Assembly (NCBI GenBank): GCA_937873495.1
Contig: CALMXZ010000002.1
Span: forward strand, 152,640 to 216,639
Source of the DNA: an uncultured Trueperaceae bacterium
GTDB lineage: Bacteria > Deinococcota > Deinococci > Deinococcales > Trueperaceae
Length of the DNA stretch: 64,000 nt
Direction of reading: 5' to 3'
The translations under genes and the position numbers were made by a program. How positions within the stretch are numbered: position 1 is the first letter of the stretch; each line of letters starts with the position of its first letter. Under the pieces are notes generated by a model. That model saw only the letters and a program-made list of their open reading frames with translations, did no database searches and was not told the origin of the DNA. Positions 1-9,253 of this stretch are shown piece by piece.

Positions 1-1739
1 TCGCGCTCAAGGTCCTGCGCCCGCACCTGACGGAGGCGGACAGCGAGCGGTTCAGGCGCGAGATCCGCGCGTTGGCGCGGCTCAACCACCCCGGCATCGT
101 GGCCATCTACGACCTCGGCCTCGGGAAGCACGTCTACTTCGCCATGGAGCTCATCGAGGGCGGGCCGATGACGGATCTCGGTCCATACGAGGGCGACCCC
201 GAGAGCGTCGACCGGCTCCTCGGCGCCGCTATCACCGTGGCGGAGGCCCTCGGCTACGTGCACCGGCTCGGCATGGTCCACCGCGACCTCACCCCCCGCA
301 ACATCCTCGTGACGGCGCACGGCACTCCCAAGGTCATGGACTTCGGCCTCGTCCAGCTCACCGAGACGTCAAGGGCGCTCACCCGCACCGGCTTCACCCT
401 CGGGACGCCGCAGTACATGGCTCCCGAGCAGGCCACGGGCGAGCCTACCGGCGCCGCGACGGACCTCTACGCGTTCGGGGCCGTGCTGTACCGCGCGGTG
501 ACCGGCAAGGCGGCGTTCGACGCCGACAACGACCAGGCCGTCCTCTACCAGCACGTCTACGGCACACCCACCCACCCGCAGGAGCTCAACCCGCAGGTGC
601 CGAGCTCCCTGGCGCGCCTCATCTTGGCGCTCCTCGAGAAGGACCCCAACAAGCGCCCCACCTCGGGCTGGGCGGTGGCCGACACCCTGCGCGCCGTCCG
701 CGCCGCGGAGCTGCAGCGCGCGCCGCAACGAGCCCAGGCGGGGCCCGGGCGTACCGGGGCGTACCCGACCGGTCCGGCGAACGCCGCCGCGCTGCAACGG
801 CTCTGGACGGTGGCCCTTGACGAGGGGCCGCAGTTCCCGTCCGGGCTCGCCTCTGCCGCGGGCTTCCTGTTGGTGGGGCAGCGCTCGGACTCGCTGGCGG
901 TCGTGCGCCCTGCCGACGGCGGGCTCCAGACCACCTTCGCGCTGCACGACGAGGCGAGCCAGCCGCCCCTCGTGCTGGGTGACACGCTCTACGTCGTCAG
1001 CCGCGACGGGGCCATCAGGGCCGTCGTCTGGCCACGCGGGGAGGTGGCGTGGCAGCGCCTCGACGACGAGGTGGTCGGGGCGGCGCCATACGGCGAGGAC
1101 CTCGTCCTAGCCCTGGCGGACGGGGTCGCGCGGTGGACGCCCGCCGGCGACGAGCTCTGGCGCGTCGCGCTCGGTGCTCCCCCCGCGGCCGCGCCGACCT
1201 TACACGCGGGTCTGACCCTCGTCCCGACGCGCGACGGCTGGCTCCATGCCGTGCGCACCGAGGCCGGCGCCCCGGCCTTCAAGGTCGAGGTGGGCGCGAT
1301 CACCACGCCACCTTCCGCCGCGGGCGGCCTCCTGTTCATCCCGGTCAGGCAGGGCGAGGTCCACGCGTTCGACCTGGCCAAGCGCGAGGTCGTCTGGAGC
1401 TACGACCTGGAGGGCGAGCAGTGGAGCACGCCCGTCGCGTGGCAGCAGTACGTCTACGTCGTGTCGTGGGGGCAACGCCTGCACTGCCTGGCGGCGCGCA
1501 GCGGCGACGACGTCTGGACCCGCCCGCTACCGGCGCCAGTGACGGCCCCACCCGTGGTCGCGGCCGGCAACCTGTACGTCGTCACGGAAGGGGGCGACCT
1601 CATCGTGCTCGACGCGCGCAGCGGCCGCGTGCTGCTACTCGACCGCGTCGCGAACGCCGCCATCCAGGCGCCGCCCTTGCCGCTCGGCGAACGCCTCTTC
1701 GTTGCGGCGCTCGACGGCACCTTGGCGGCCTACGGCTAG
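1..1739 (+). CDS. Serine/threonine protein kinase with C-terminal PQQ-type beta-propeller (5' end outside window)
   Basis: The open frame runs in from the left edge. ALKVL at positions 3-17 carries the probable ATP-binding lysine, so the glycine-rich loop lies upstream and the TTG at 72 is internal. Hanks-type kinase motifs follow: HRDLTPRN (catalytic loop), DFG, and GTPQYMAPEQ (activation segment and APE). After a linker of about 50 residues rich in Pro, Ala and Arg, the second half has repeated blades of the form 'LYVVSRDGAIRAV', typical of PQQ/quinoprotein-like propellers that sense ligands or bind protein. No transmembrane helix is visible between the two halves, so the protein is probably cytosolic. 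The gene converges on the ilv/leu/cim operon across a shared terminator. Substrates are unknown. Confidence 0.93.
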   Translation, partial: ALKVLRPHLTEADSERFRREIRALARLNHPGIVAIYDLGLGKHVYFAMELIEGGPMTDLGPYEGDPESVDRLLGAAITVAEALGYVHRLGMVHRDLTPRNILVTAHGTPKVMDFGLVQLTETSRALTRTGFTLGTPQYMAPEQATGEPTGAATDLYAFGAVLYRAVTGKAAFDADNDQAVLYQHVYGTPTHPQELNPQVPSSLARLILALLEKDPNKRPTSGWAVADTLRAVRAAELQRAPQRAQAGPGRTGAYPTGPANAAALQRLWTVALDEGPQFPSGLASAAGFLLVGQRSDSLAVVRPADGGLQTTFALHDEASQPPLVLGDTLYVVSRDGAIRAVVWPRGEVAWQRLDDEVVGAAPYGEDLVLALADGVARWTPAGDELWRVALGAPPAAAPTLHAGLTLVPTRDGWLHAVRTEAGAPAFKVEVGAITTPPSAAGGLLFIPVRQGEVHAFDLAKREVVWSYDLEGEQWSTPVAWQQYVYVVSWGQRLHCLAARSGDDVWTRPLPAPVTAPPVVAAGNLYVVTEGGDLIVLDARSGRVLLLDRVANAAIQAPPLPLGERLFVAALDGTLAAYG

Positions 1740-1777
1740 CGCAGCGTGCAAGCGGTGGCGACCATGCCTAGCTGGAG

Positions 1778-1815
1778 TGAAACGTAAGGCCCGCGGTCGC
1801 GGGCCTTACGTTTCA
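1778..1815. terminator. Bidirectional intrinsic terminator
   Basis: A perfect 18-bp inverted repeat (arms 1778-1795 and 1798-1815) has a GC-rich core and flanking TGAAACGTAA/TTACGTTTCA. It lies between two convergent genes, so either strand reads as a stem-loop ending in a T-containing tail. It probably ends both the kinase transcript and the branched-chain amino acid operon. Confidence 0.85.
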
Positions 1816-1833
1816 GTAGCGGCGGCGCGAGGC

Positions 1834-3477
<1,644 letters not shown>

Positions 3478-3486
3478 GCGCTCACC

Positions 3487-5043
3487 TCAGGGCGTGGCCA
3501 TGGTGACGGCTTTCGCCTCCACCTTGGCGCGCCCGACACCGGCCGCTAGCTTGTTGATGACGTCGACGTACGCGAGCACGGACGAGTGGACGACGTCAGT
3601 CGAGATGGCGCGGCCGTACAACGTCCGCCCGTCCGCCGTCGCCCGGATGGTGACCTCGCCGAGGGCGTCCGTGCCGCTACCGATGGCCTTGAGGTCGTAG
3701 CTCTCGAGCTCGAACGGGATCGGGGCGAGCGTCGCGAGCGCCTTGTAGGCGGCGTCGACCGGCCCCGAGCCGGTGGCGGTCGCCTCCAGCAGCTCGGCGG
3801 GGGTGCGCAGCCGCACGAGCGCCTGCGGGGTCATGCCGCCCATGCCCGACTGGAACTGGAGGTGGTCGAGCCGGTACGTCTCGGCGACCTTGACGATCTC
3901 GTTCTCGACGAGCGCCCGCAGGTCGTCGGTGGTGACGCTCTGCTTGAGGTCCGCGAGCTCCTTGAACTGCTTGAACAGCTCGTTGAGCTGTTCGGCGGAG
4001 AGGTCGACGTAGCCGAGCTCCCCGAGGCGCTGCCTGAAGGCGTTGCGCCCGGAGTGCTTGCCCATCACCAGGACGCCGGCCTCGCGCCCCACGAGCTCGG
4101 CGTTCATGATCTCGTAGGTGCTCTTGTTCTTGATGACGCCGTCCTGGTGGATGCCCGCCTCGTGGGCGAACGCGTTCTCGCCGACGATGGCCTTGTTGGG
4201 CTGCACGAGCATCCCCGTGTAACGCGAGACGAGCCGGGAGACGCGGTAGAGCTCGCGGGTGTTGATGCCGATGTCGTGCCCGAAGTGGTCGCGGCGCGTG
4301 TACAGGGCCATGGCGACCTCCTCGAGCGACGTGTTCCCCGCCCGCTCGCCGATGCCGTTGACCGCCACCTCCACCTGTGTGGCGCCGTTCTCGACGGCCG
4401 CCAGAGTGTTCGCCGTGGCGAGGCCGAGGTCGTCGTGGCAGTGCGTCGAGATGCTGACGCCGTGCGCCTCGGGGACGTTGACGAAGATGGCGCGGATCAG
4501 CGCCCCGTAGTCCTGGGGGGTGCCGTAGCCGGTCGTGTCTGGGATGTTGACGGTCGTAGCCCCCGACCGGATGGCCGTGCGCACGAGCTCGTAGACGAAC
4601 TGCGGGTCGGCGCGCATGCAGTCCTGCGCGGAGAACTCCACGTCGTCCGTGAACTTCTTGGCGTACTTGACCATCTCTTCCGATATCGCGAGCACCTCGG
4701 CGCGCGTCTTGCGCAGCATGTACTCGAGGTGCACGTCGCTGGCGCTCGTGAAGATGTGGATGCGCCCGCGCTCCGCGGGCTCGATGGCCTTGGCGGCACG
4801 CTCGATGTCGAGCTTGTGCGTCCTGGCCAGCGCGGCGATGACCGGTCCGCGGACCTCGCGAGCGATCTTGTCGACGCACTCGAAGTCGCCCTCCGACGTG
4901 ATCGGGAAGCCGGCCTCGATGATGTCGACGCCCAGCTTCGCCAGCGCGAACGCGATCTCGAGCTTCTGCTGCGTGTTGAGCGCGACGCCAGGGCTCTGCT
5001 CCCCGTCGCGCAACGTCGTATCGAAGAACTTGATGTACGACAT
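3487..5043 (-). CDS. leuA: 2-isopropylmalate synthase
   Basis: This enzyme condenses acetyl-CoA with 2-oxoisovalerate, the first committed step of leucine synthesis. The 518-residue length is normal for the bacterial LeuA type 1 family. Motifs are FDTTLRDGEQSPG at the N-terminus, STHCHDDLGLATAN with the metal-binding histidines, and NGIGERAGN. The C-terminal leucine-sensing domain starts near residue 390. Having leuA and cimA adjacent puts the first steps of leucine and isoleucine synthesis under the same attenuator. LeuC, LeuD and LeuB, which would serve both pathways, are not in the window. The ATG at 5043 has an AGAGG site upstream. Confidence 0.95.
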   Translation of the reverse strand: MSYIKFFDTTLRDGEQSPGVALNTQQKLEIAFALAKLGVDIIEAGFPITSEGDFECVDKIAREVRGPVIAALARTHKLDIERAAKAIEPAERGRIHIFTSASDVHLEYMLRKTRAEVLAISEEMVKYAKKFTDDVEFSAQDCMRADPQFVYELVRTAIRSGATTVNIPDTTGYGTPQDYGALIRAIFVNVPEAHGVSISTHCHDDLGLATANTLAAVENGATQVEVAVNGIGERAGNTSLEEVAMALYTRRDHFGHDIGINTRELYRVSRLVSRYTGMLVQPNKAIVGENAFAHEAGIHQDGVIKNKSTYEIMNAELVGREAGVLVMGKHSGRNAFRQRLGELGYVDLSAEQLNELFKQFKELADLKQSVTTDDLRALVENEIVKVAETYRLDHLQFQSGMGGMTPQALVRLRTPAELLEATATGSGPVDAAYKALATLAPIPFELESYDLKAIGSGTDALGEVTIRATADGRTLYGRAISTDVVHSSVLAYVDVINKLAAGVGRAKVEAKAVTMATP

Positions 5044-5115
5044 ACCCTCTACCTCTTCCCTGCTCGTTCGCCGCGGTCGGACGCGGGCGCGCCGGCCGCC
5101 TGGCGGTGTACGCTC

Positions 5116-5137
5116 GCGCGCCCCGAGCGGGGCGCGC
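5116..5137. other. GC hairpin between ilvC and leuA
   Basis: A 9-bp perfect inverted repeat (GCGCGCCCC / GGGGCGCGC) with a 4-nt loop lies in the 100-nt gap between ilvC and leuA. There is no T-tract on the minus strand, so it is more likely an mRNA stability or processing element than a full terminator. It could lower leuA-cimA expression relative to ilvBNC. Confidence 0.5.
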
Positions 5138-5143
5138 CCCTCG

Positions 5144-6142
5144 TCAACGCTTGCCTCCTATGAACGGCATCATCTTCCGTAGTCGGGCGCCGGTACGCGC
5201 GAGCAGGTGCGCTTCCGTCGCCTTGCGGCCGGCCTTCAGCCGCGCCTGGCCGGTGACGTTCTCCATGAGGAAGTCGCTCGCGAACGCGCCGCCCCTGATG
5301 TCGGCCAGCACGCGCTTCATCTCCTCCTTCGTCTGCTCCGTGACGATGCGCGGGCCCGTGCGGTAGTCGCCGAACTCGGCCGTGTTGCTCACGGAGTAGC
5401 GCATGCGTTCCATCCCGCCCTCGTAGATGAGGTCGACGATCAGCTTCATCTCGTGGACGCACTCGAAGTAGGCGATCTCCGGGTCGTAGCCCGCCTCGAC
5501 GAGGGTCTCGAAGCCCGCCTGCATGAGGTGGGTGACGCCACCGCACAGCACGGCCTGCTCGCCGAACAGGTCGGTCTCGGTCTCCTCGCGGAAGCTCGTC
5601 TCGAGCACGCCGGCACGCGTCCCGCCGATGGCCTTGGCGTACGCCAGCCCCAGGTTCTTGGCGTTCCCGGTCGCGTCGACGTGGATGGCGAGGAGGCACG
5701 GAACGCCGCCGCCTTCCGTGTAGACGCGCCGCACGAGATGGCCGGGGCCCTTCGGGGCGACCATGAAGACGTCGACGCCCTCCGGCGCCGTGATCTGGCC
5801 GAAGTGGATGTTGAAGCCGTGCGCGAACAGGAGCGCGTTGCCAGGGCGCAGGTTCGCCCTGACGTGGGCCTCGTAGACGGCCTTCTGCACCTCGTCGGGC
5901 AGGAGGACCATGATCAGGTCGCCCGCCGCGGCGGCCTCCGGCACCTCCATGACCTTCAGGCCGGCCGCCTCGGCCTCGGCCCAGGACGCCGAGCCGCGCC
6001 GCAGGCCGACGACCACGTCGGCGCCCGACTCCTTGGCGTTCAGGGCGTGAGCGTGCCCCTGGGAGCCGTAGCCGAGCACGGCGATCGTCTTGCCGGAGAG
6101 GTGCTGGAGGTTGGCGTCAGAGTCGTAGTAGATGTTTGCCAT
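5144..6142 (-). CDS. ilvC: Ketol-acid reductoisomerase
   Basis: This enzyme converts acetolactate or acetohydroxybutyrate to dihydroxy acids using NAD(P)H and Mg2+. It is a class I enzyme of 332 residues. The Rossmann loop is [12 protein letters not shown] at about residues 24-35, [13 protein letters not shown] follows, and the C-terminal knotted helical domain carries acidic Mg2+ ligands ([27 protein letters not shown]). It sits 90 nt after ilvN and has its own GGAG site before ATG. Confidence 0.97.
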   Translation of the reverse strand: MANIYYDSDANLQHLSGKTIAVLGYGSQGHAHALNAKESGADVVVGLRRGSASWAEAEAAGLKVMEVPEAAAAGDLIMVLLPDEVQKAVYEAHVRANLRPGNALLFAHGFNIHFGQITAPEGVDVFMVAPKGPGHLVRRVYTEGGGVPCLLAIHVDATGNAKNLGLAYAKAIGGTRAGVLETSFREETETDLFGEQAVLCGGVTHLMQAGFETLVEAGYDPEIAYFECVHEMKLIVDLIYEGGMERMRYSVSNTAEFGDYRTGPRIVTEQTKEEMKRVLADIRGGAFASDFLMENVTGQARLKAGRKATEAHLLARTGARLRKMMPFIGGKR

Positions 6143-6232
6143 GCGTTTCTTGGGTCTCCTCGTTGCGCGCCGCTCGCGGCGGCGTCTGGAATGGGGTGTC
6201 CGGGCGTGTAGGGCGGTGGATGGGCCGAGCGC

Positions 6233-6760
6233 TCAGCCGCCCGCGGTGCGTTCCAGCGCGATCCTGCCGGTGCGGATGAGCTCGACGATCCCGAACGGGC
6301 GCATCTGCTCGATGAAGGCGTCCATCTTGCGCTCGTCGCCCGTCACCTCGAAGACCAGGGCGGTCCTGGCGACGTCGAGGATGCGCGCCCTGAAGTCCTG
6401 GGCGATCTGGCGGATCTCGACGCGCTCGTCGGGGTTCTTGACGGCGACCTTGAGCAGCATCAGCTCCCGGTCGACGGACCGGTCGGTCGTATGGTTCACG
6501 ACGGTGAGCACGTCGATGAGCTTGTGGAGCTGCTTCTCGACCTGCTCGATGGTGTCGTCCGGGCCGCTGACCACGAAGGTGGTCCTGCTGATGCCCGGGC
6601 GCTCCGACTGCGCGACGGAGAGCGACTCGATGTTGAAGCCGCGCCGCGCGAAGAGCCCGGCGATGCGCACGAGGACGCCGGGTTTGTCCCTCACGGCCAC
6701 GCTGAGCACGTGCTGCTTGCTGCGCGACCCGTTGGCGGAGCCGGTAGCCGAGCCGCTCAC
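6233..6760 (-). CDS. ilvN: Acetolactate synthase small (regulatory) subunit
   Basis: This 175-residue regulatory subunit activates the catalytic subunit and gives valine feedback inhibition. The N-terminal ACT domain begins at about residue 17 (HVLSVAVRDKPGVLVRIAGLF) and includes GFNIESL. The C-terminal small-subunit domain follows. The start is GTG, overlapping the ilvB stop by 4 nt (GTGA), so translation is coupled. The first 14 residues are Ser/Gly-rich and poorly constrained, and no better start lies downstream. Confidence 0.94.
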   Translation of the reverse strand: MSGSATGSANGSRSKQHVLSVAVRDKPGVLVRIAGLFARRGFNIESLSVAQSERPGISRTTFVVSGPDDTIEQVEKQLHKLIDVLTVVNHTTDRSVDRELMLLKVAVKNPDERVEIRQIAQDFRARILDVARTALVFEVTGDERKMDAFIEQMRPFGIVELIRTGRIALERTAGG

Positions 6761-8463
6761 CGAGCCACCGGTTCCGGCTCGGCGACCGCCTGGGCGTCGG
6801 GCTCCTGGTCACCGAGGATCATCTCGTCGACGCCGGCGCCCGCCGGGACCATCGGGAAGACCTTCTCGGCCTCGTAGACGAAGAAGTTGAGGAGCACGGG
6901 CTTCCGGGCCGCCACGGCGGCCCGGATGGCGCTCTTGGCCGTCTCGCGGTCGTGGATGTTGTGGCCCTCGATGCCGTACGCCTCGGCGAGCTTGGCGAAG
7001 TCCGGGTTGGAGTCCGCGAGGTAGATCTCGCTGTAACGCTGGGCGTGGAAGAGCTCTTGCCACTGGCGCACCATCCCGAGCACGCCGTTGTTGAGGATGG
7101 CGATGACCACCGGGAGGTTCTCCTTGTAGAGGGTGGCCAGCTCCTGGATGTTCATCTGGATGCTGCCGTCGCCCGCGATCAGGACGACCGTCTCGCCCTT
7201 GCGTGCGATAGCGGCGCCGATGGCGGCGGGGAGGCCGAAGCCCATGGTGCCGAGACCGCCTGACGTGATGAACGAGCGCGCCTTCGTGGTCGGGAGCATG
7301 CGGGCGGCGAACATCTGGTGCTGCCCGACCTCCGTCGCCACGACGCACTCCCCCGCCGTCGCCTCGCGCAGCATGGCCAGGATCTCCTGCGACACGAGCG
7401 GCTTGTCGAGCGTGTACTTCTCCGGGTACGTGGCCTTCCAGCCGGCGAGCGTCTCGCGCCACTCGCCGATGTCGAGCGGGCCGAGCTCCTGCGTGAGGCG
7501 CGGCAGCACGTCGCGCAGGTCGCCTACCACCGGCACGTGCGCCTTGACCAGCTTGCTGATCTCGGCCGGGTCGATGTCGATGTGGACGACCGTGGCGTTG
7601 GGCGCGAAGCGGCTGATCTTGCCCGTCACCCGGTCGTCGAAGCGCAGGCCGGCTCCGAGGATGAGGTCGCAGTGGCTGATCGCCTTGTTCGCCGAGACGG
7701 TGCCGTGCATGCCGGGCATGCCGAGGGACTCGTCCGCCGCGGGCGGGTAGGCCCCGATGCCCATCAGCGTCGTGATGACGGGGATGCCGGTGCGCTCCAC
7801 CAGCTCGGCCACCTCGCGCGGCGCCACCTGGCCGCCGCCGCCGACGATCAGCACGGGGCGCTTGGCGGCCCGGATGGCCTCGGCCGCCCTGCGGATCTGA
7901 CCGGCGTGACCGACGATCGTCGGCTTGTAGCCGGGCAGGTCGATCTCGGCGTCGAGGGAGCCGTCGTACTTGGCGAGCTGGACGTCCTTGGGGATGTCGA
8001 CGAGCACCGGGCCCGGCCTACCGGTCGAAGCGATGTGGAACGCCTCCGCGAGCACCTGGGGGAGCTCCTCGATGCGCTTGACCAGGTAGTTGTGCTTGGT
8101 GACTGGGCCGGTGATGCCGTAGACGTCGGCCTCCTGGAACGCGTCGGTGCCGATGAGGCCGCTCGAGACGTTGCCCGTGATCGCCACCACGGCCGAGGAG
8201 TCCATCATGGCCGTAGCGAGACCCGTCACCAGGTTGGTCGCCCCGGGTCCGGACGTGGCGAAGCAGACGCCGACCCTGCCGCTCGCCCGGTAGTAGGCGT
8301 CGGCCATGTGCGCGCCGCCCTGCTCGTGCCTGACGAGGACGTGTTTGATCGGCGAATCGTAGAGCGCGTCGTAGATGGGCATGATGGCGCCGCCGGGGTG
8401 ACCGAATATCACCTCCACGCCATGCCTCTCGAGGAGCTTCATCACGACTTCCGAACCTGTCAT
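6757..8463 (-). CDS. ilvB: Acetolactate synthase large (catalytic) subunit
   Basis: This ThDP- and FAD-dependent enzyme makes 2-acetolactate and 2-aceto-2-hydroxybutyrate, the shared first step for valine, leucine and isoleucine. Motifs include FGHPGGAIMPIYDAL and VRHEQGGAHMADAYYRASG (ThDP-activating Glu), FDDRVTGK, and GDGSIQMNIQEL...NN for ThDP/Mg2+. I place the start at the ATG at 8463 (568 residues), preceded by GGAGG. The frame stays open to 8658, but that extension crosses the attenuator hairpin and is not coding. Expression is probably set by the leader at 8514-8648. Confidence 0.96.
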   Translation of the reverse strand: MTGSEVVMKLLERHGVEVIFGHPGGAIMPIYDALYDSPIKHVLVRHEQGGAHMADAYYRASGRVGVCFATSGPGATNLVTGLATAMMDSSAVVAITGNVSSGLIGTDAFQEADVYGITGPVTKHNYLVKRIEELPQVLAEAFHIASTGRPGPVLVDIPKDVQLAKYDGSLDAEIDLPGYKPTIVGHAGQIRRAAEAIRAAKRPVLIVGGGGQVAPREVAELVERTGIPVITTLMGIGAYPPAADESLGMPGMHGTVSANKAISHCDLILGAGLRFDDRVTGKISRFAPNATVVHIDIDPAEISKLVKAHVPVVGDLRDVLPRLTQELGPLDIGEWRETLAGWKATYPEKYTLDKPLVSQEILAMLREATAGECVVATEVGQHQMFAARMLPTTKARSFITSGGLGTMGFGLPAAIGAAIARKGETVVLIAGDGSIQMNIQELATLYKENLPVVIAILNNGVLGMVRQWQELFHAQRYSEIYLADSNPDFAKLAEAYGIEGHNIHDRETAKSAIRAAVAARKPVLLNFFVYEAEKVFPMVPAGAGVDEMILGDQEPDAQAVAEPEPVAR

Positions 8464-8513
8464 CCTCTTACCTCCGAGGGCAGCTGCCGTTCTTGCCTCG
8501 CTACGAGCCGTCT

Positions 8514-8550
8514 GAAACGAAAAACCCCGCCGTGCTCGCATCCGGCGGGG
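8514..8550 (-). terminator. Transcription attenuator upstream of ilvB
   Basis: Read on the minus strand, CCCCGCCG (8550-8543) and CGGCGGGG (8532-8525) form an 8-bp stem with a 10-nt loop, followed at once by TTTTTCGTTT. This is a textbook intrinsic terminator placed 50-90 nt before the ilvB start and after a leader peptide. The left arm CCCCGC can instead pair with GCGGGG at 8592-8587 inside the leader ORF, a candidate antiterminator (inference). Confidence 0.88.
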
Positions 8551-8573
8551 CTCAGTGGCAGGCTTGACGTTGA

Positions 8574-8648
8574 CTAGCCGGCACGACCCCGCGAGCTGGT
8601 AATTAGTAGGCCCCAGCTGGTGATCGCTCCCGACAGAGAAACCGTCAT
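8574..8648 (-). CDS. ilv operon leader peptide (branched-chain attenuator peptide)
   Basis: A 24-codon ORF starts at the ATG at 8648 and begins MTVSLSGAITSWGLLI. Six of its 24 residues are Val, Leu or Ile. The run Leu-Leu-Ile is encoded CTA CTA ATT, codons that look rare against this GC-rich coding background. It ends at TAG 24 nt before the attenuator stem. The arrangement matches classical ribosome-stalling attenuation: when charged Leu or Ile tRNA is short, the ribosome would stall and prevent the terminator from forming. The -10 box ends 8 nt before the ATG, so the mRNA probably begins at or within 1-2 nt of the start codon and the peptide is read from a leaderless message. Confidence 0.85.
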   Translation of the reverse strand: MTVSLSGAITSWGLLITSSRGRAG

Positions 8649-8656
8649 TGGCGGGC

Positions 8657-8686
8657 ACTATACGGGCGTCGCGCGCGCGGTGTCAA
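8657..8686 (-). promoter_or_regulatory. Promoter of the ilvBNC-leuA-cimA operon
   Basis: On the minus strand, -35 TTGACA (8686-8681), an 18-nt spacer and -10 TATAGT (8662-8657) make a near-consensus housekeeping promoter. The predicted transcription start is about 8650-8648, at the leader peptide ATG. Confidence 0.9.
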
Positions 8687-8872
8687 CCCGCCTGGAGAGT
8701 TCGCGCCGTGACGCTCGGTGTTCCTGGCCCCTCGAGGAGCGGGGCGGTCGTGCATAACCGCTCGCATAAGCGTCACGGTCGGCGCGCCCACGGGCCACGA
8801 AGTGACGGCGACACATGGCCGGGGGCTTCGCTTGGCGCACAATCAAGCAGTCCTGCTGCTGGGAGGTCCGCC

Positions 8873-9193
8873 ATCGAAATCCTACGCGTCTCCGGATCGT
8901 CTCGTCCTAACTCGGTGGCCGGCGCCATCGCGGCGCTCCTGCGGAGCGAGGGCGAGGTGGAAGTCCAGGCCATCGGCCCGCAGGCGGTCAACCAGGCCGT
9001 GAAGGCCATCGCCATCGCCCGCTCCTACCTGGAGAACGACCGGCTCGACCTGTACGCCGTGCCGTCGTTCGTGCGCCTCGAGCTGCTTGGCGAGGAGCGC
9101 ACGGCGGTGCGCTTCCTCGTGACGGCGCGGCCGGTCGTAGGGGGCGCGGTTCCCGACCCCGACGAGGCGCCAGGCATGCCGATCACGGGCTAG
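8873..9193 (+). CDS. SpoVS-family protein, apparent ATC start codon
   Basis: This is a homologue of stage V sporulation protein S (Alba-like small protein). It has the conserved core EILRVSGSSRPNSVAGAIAAL and VEVQAIGPQAVNQAVKAIAI, followed by ERTAVRFLV. It is 106 residues with a C-terminal tail; family members are usually about 86. Homologues begin Met-Glu-x-Leu-Arg-Val-Ser, but here that position is ATC (Ile), with GGGAGG at 8861-8866 at ideal spacing. No in-frame ATG, GTG, TTG or CTG lies in the preceding 100 nt or so. Initiation at ATC is therefore the simplest reading. In non-sporulating bacteria SpoVS-like proteins are thought to bind nucleic acid. Its role here is unknown. Confidence 0.8.
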   Translation: MEILRVSGSSRPNSVAGAIAALLRSEGEVEVQAIGPQAVNQAVKAIAIARSYLENDRLDLYAVPSFVRLELLGEERTAVRFLVTARPVVGGAVPDPDEAPGMPITG

Positions 9194-9241
9194 CCGCCCG
9201 GCCCTCTACAGCGCGCCCGCGCGCTTACCTGACGTGCGCGG

Positions 9242-9247
9242 TAACGT
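9242..9247 (+). promoter_or_regulatory. Leaderless -10 box for rsmB-like gene
   Basis: TAACGT lies exactly 6 nt before the GTG at 9254, with no Shine-Dalgarno sequence between. This matches the TANNNT-N6-start pattern of leaderless genes elsewhere in the window. Confidence 0.6.
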
Positions 9248-9253
9248 GGCCGC

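Noticed and set aside
8464..8658. N-terminal extension of IlvB from 8658
   Set aside because: It crosses the attenuator hairpin and leader in another frame, and the family N-terminus and GGAGG site point to 8463.
8464..8686. T-box riboswitch upstream of ilvB
   Set aside because: I see no T-box consensus or specifier-loop layout. The leader peptide with Leu/Ile codons explains the region better.
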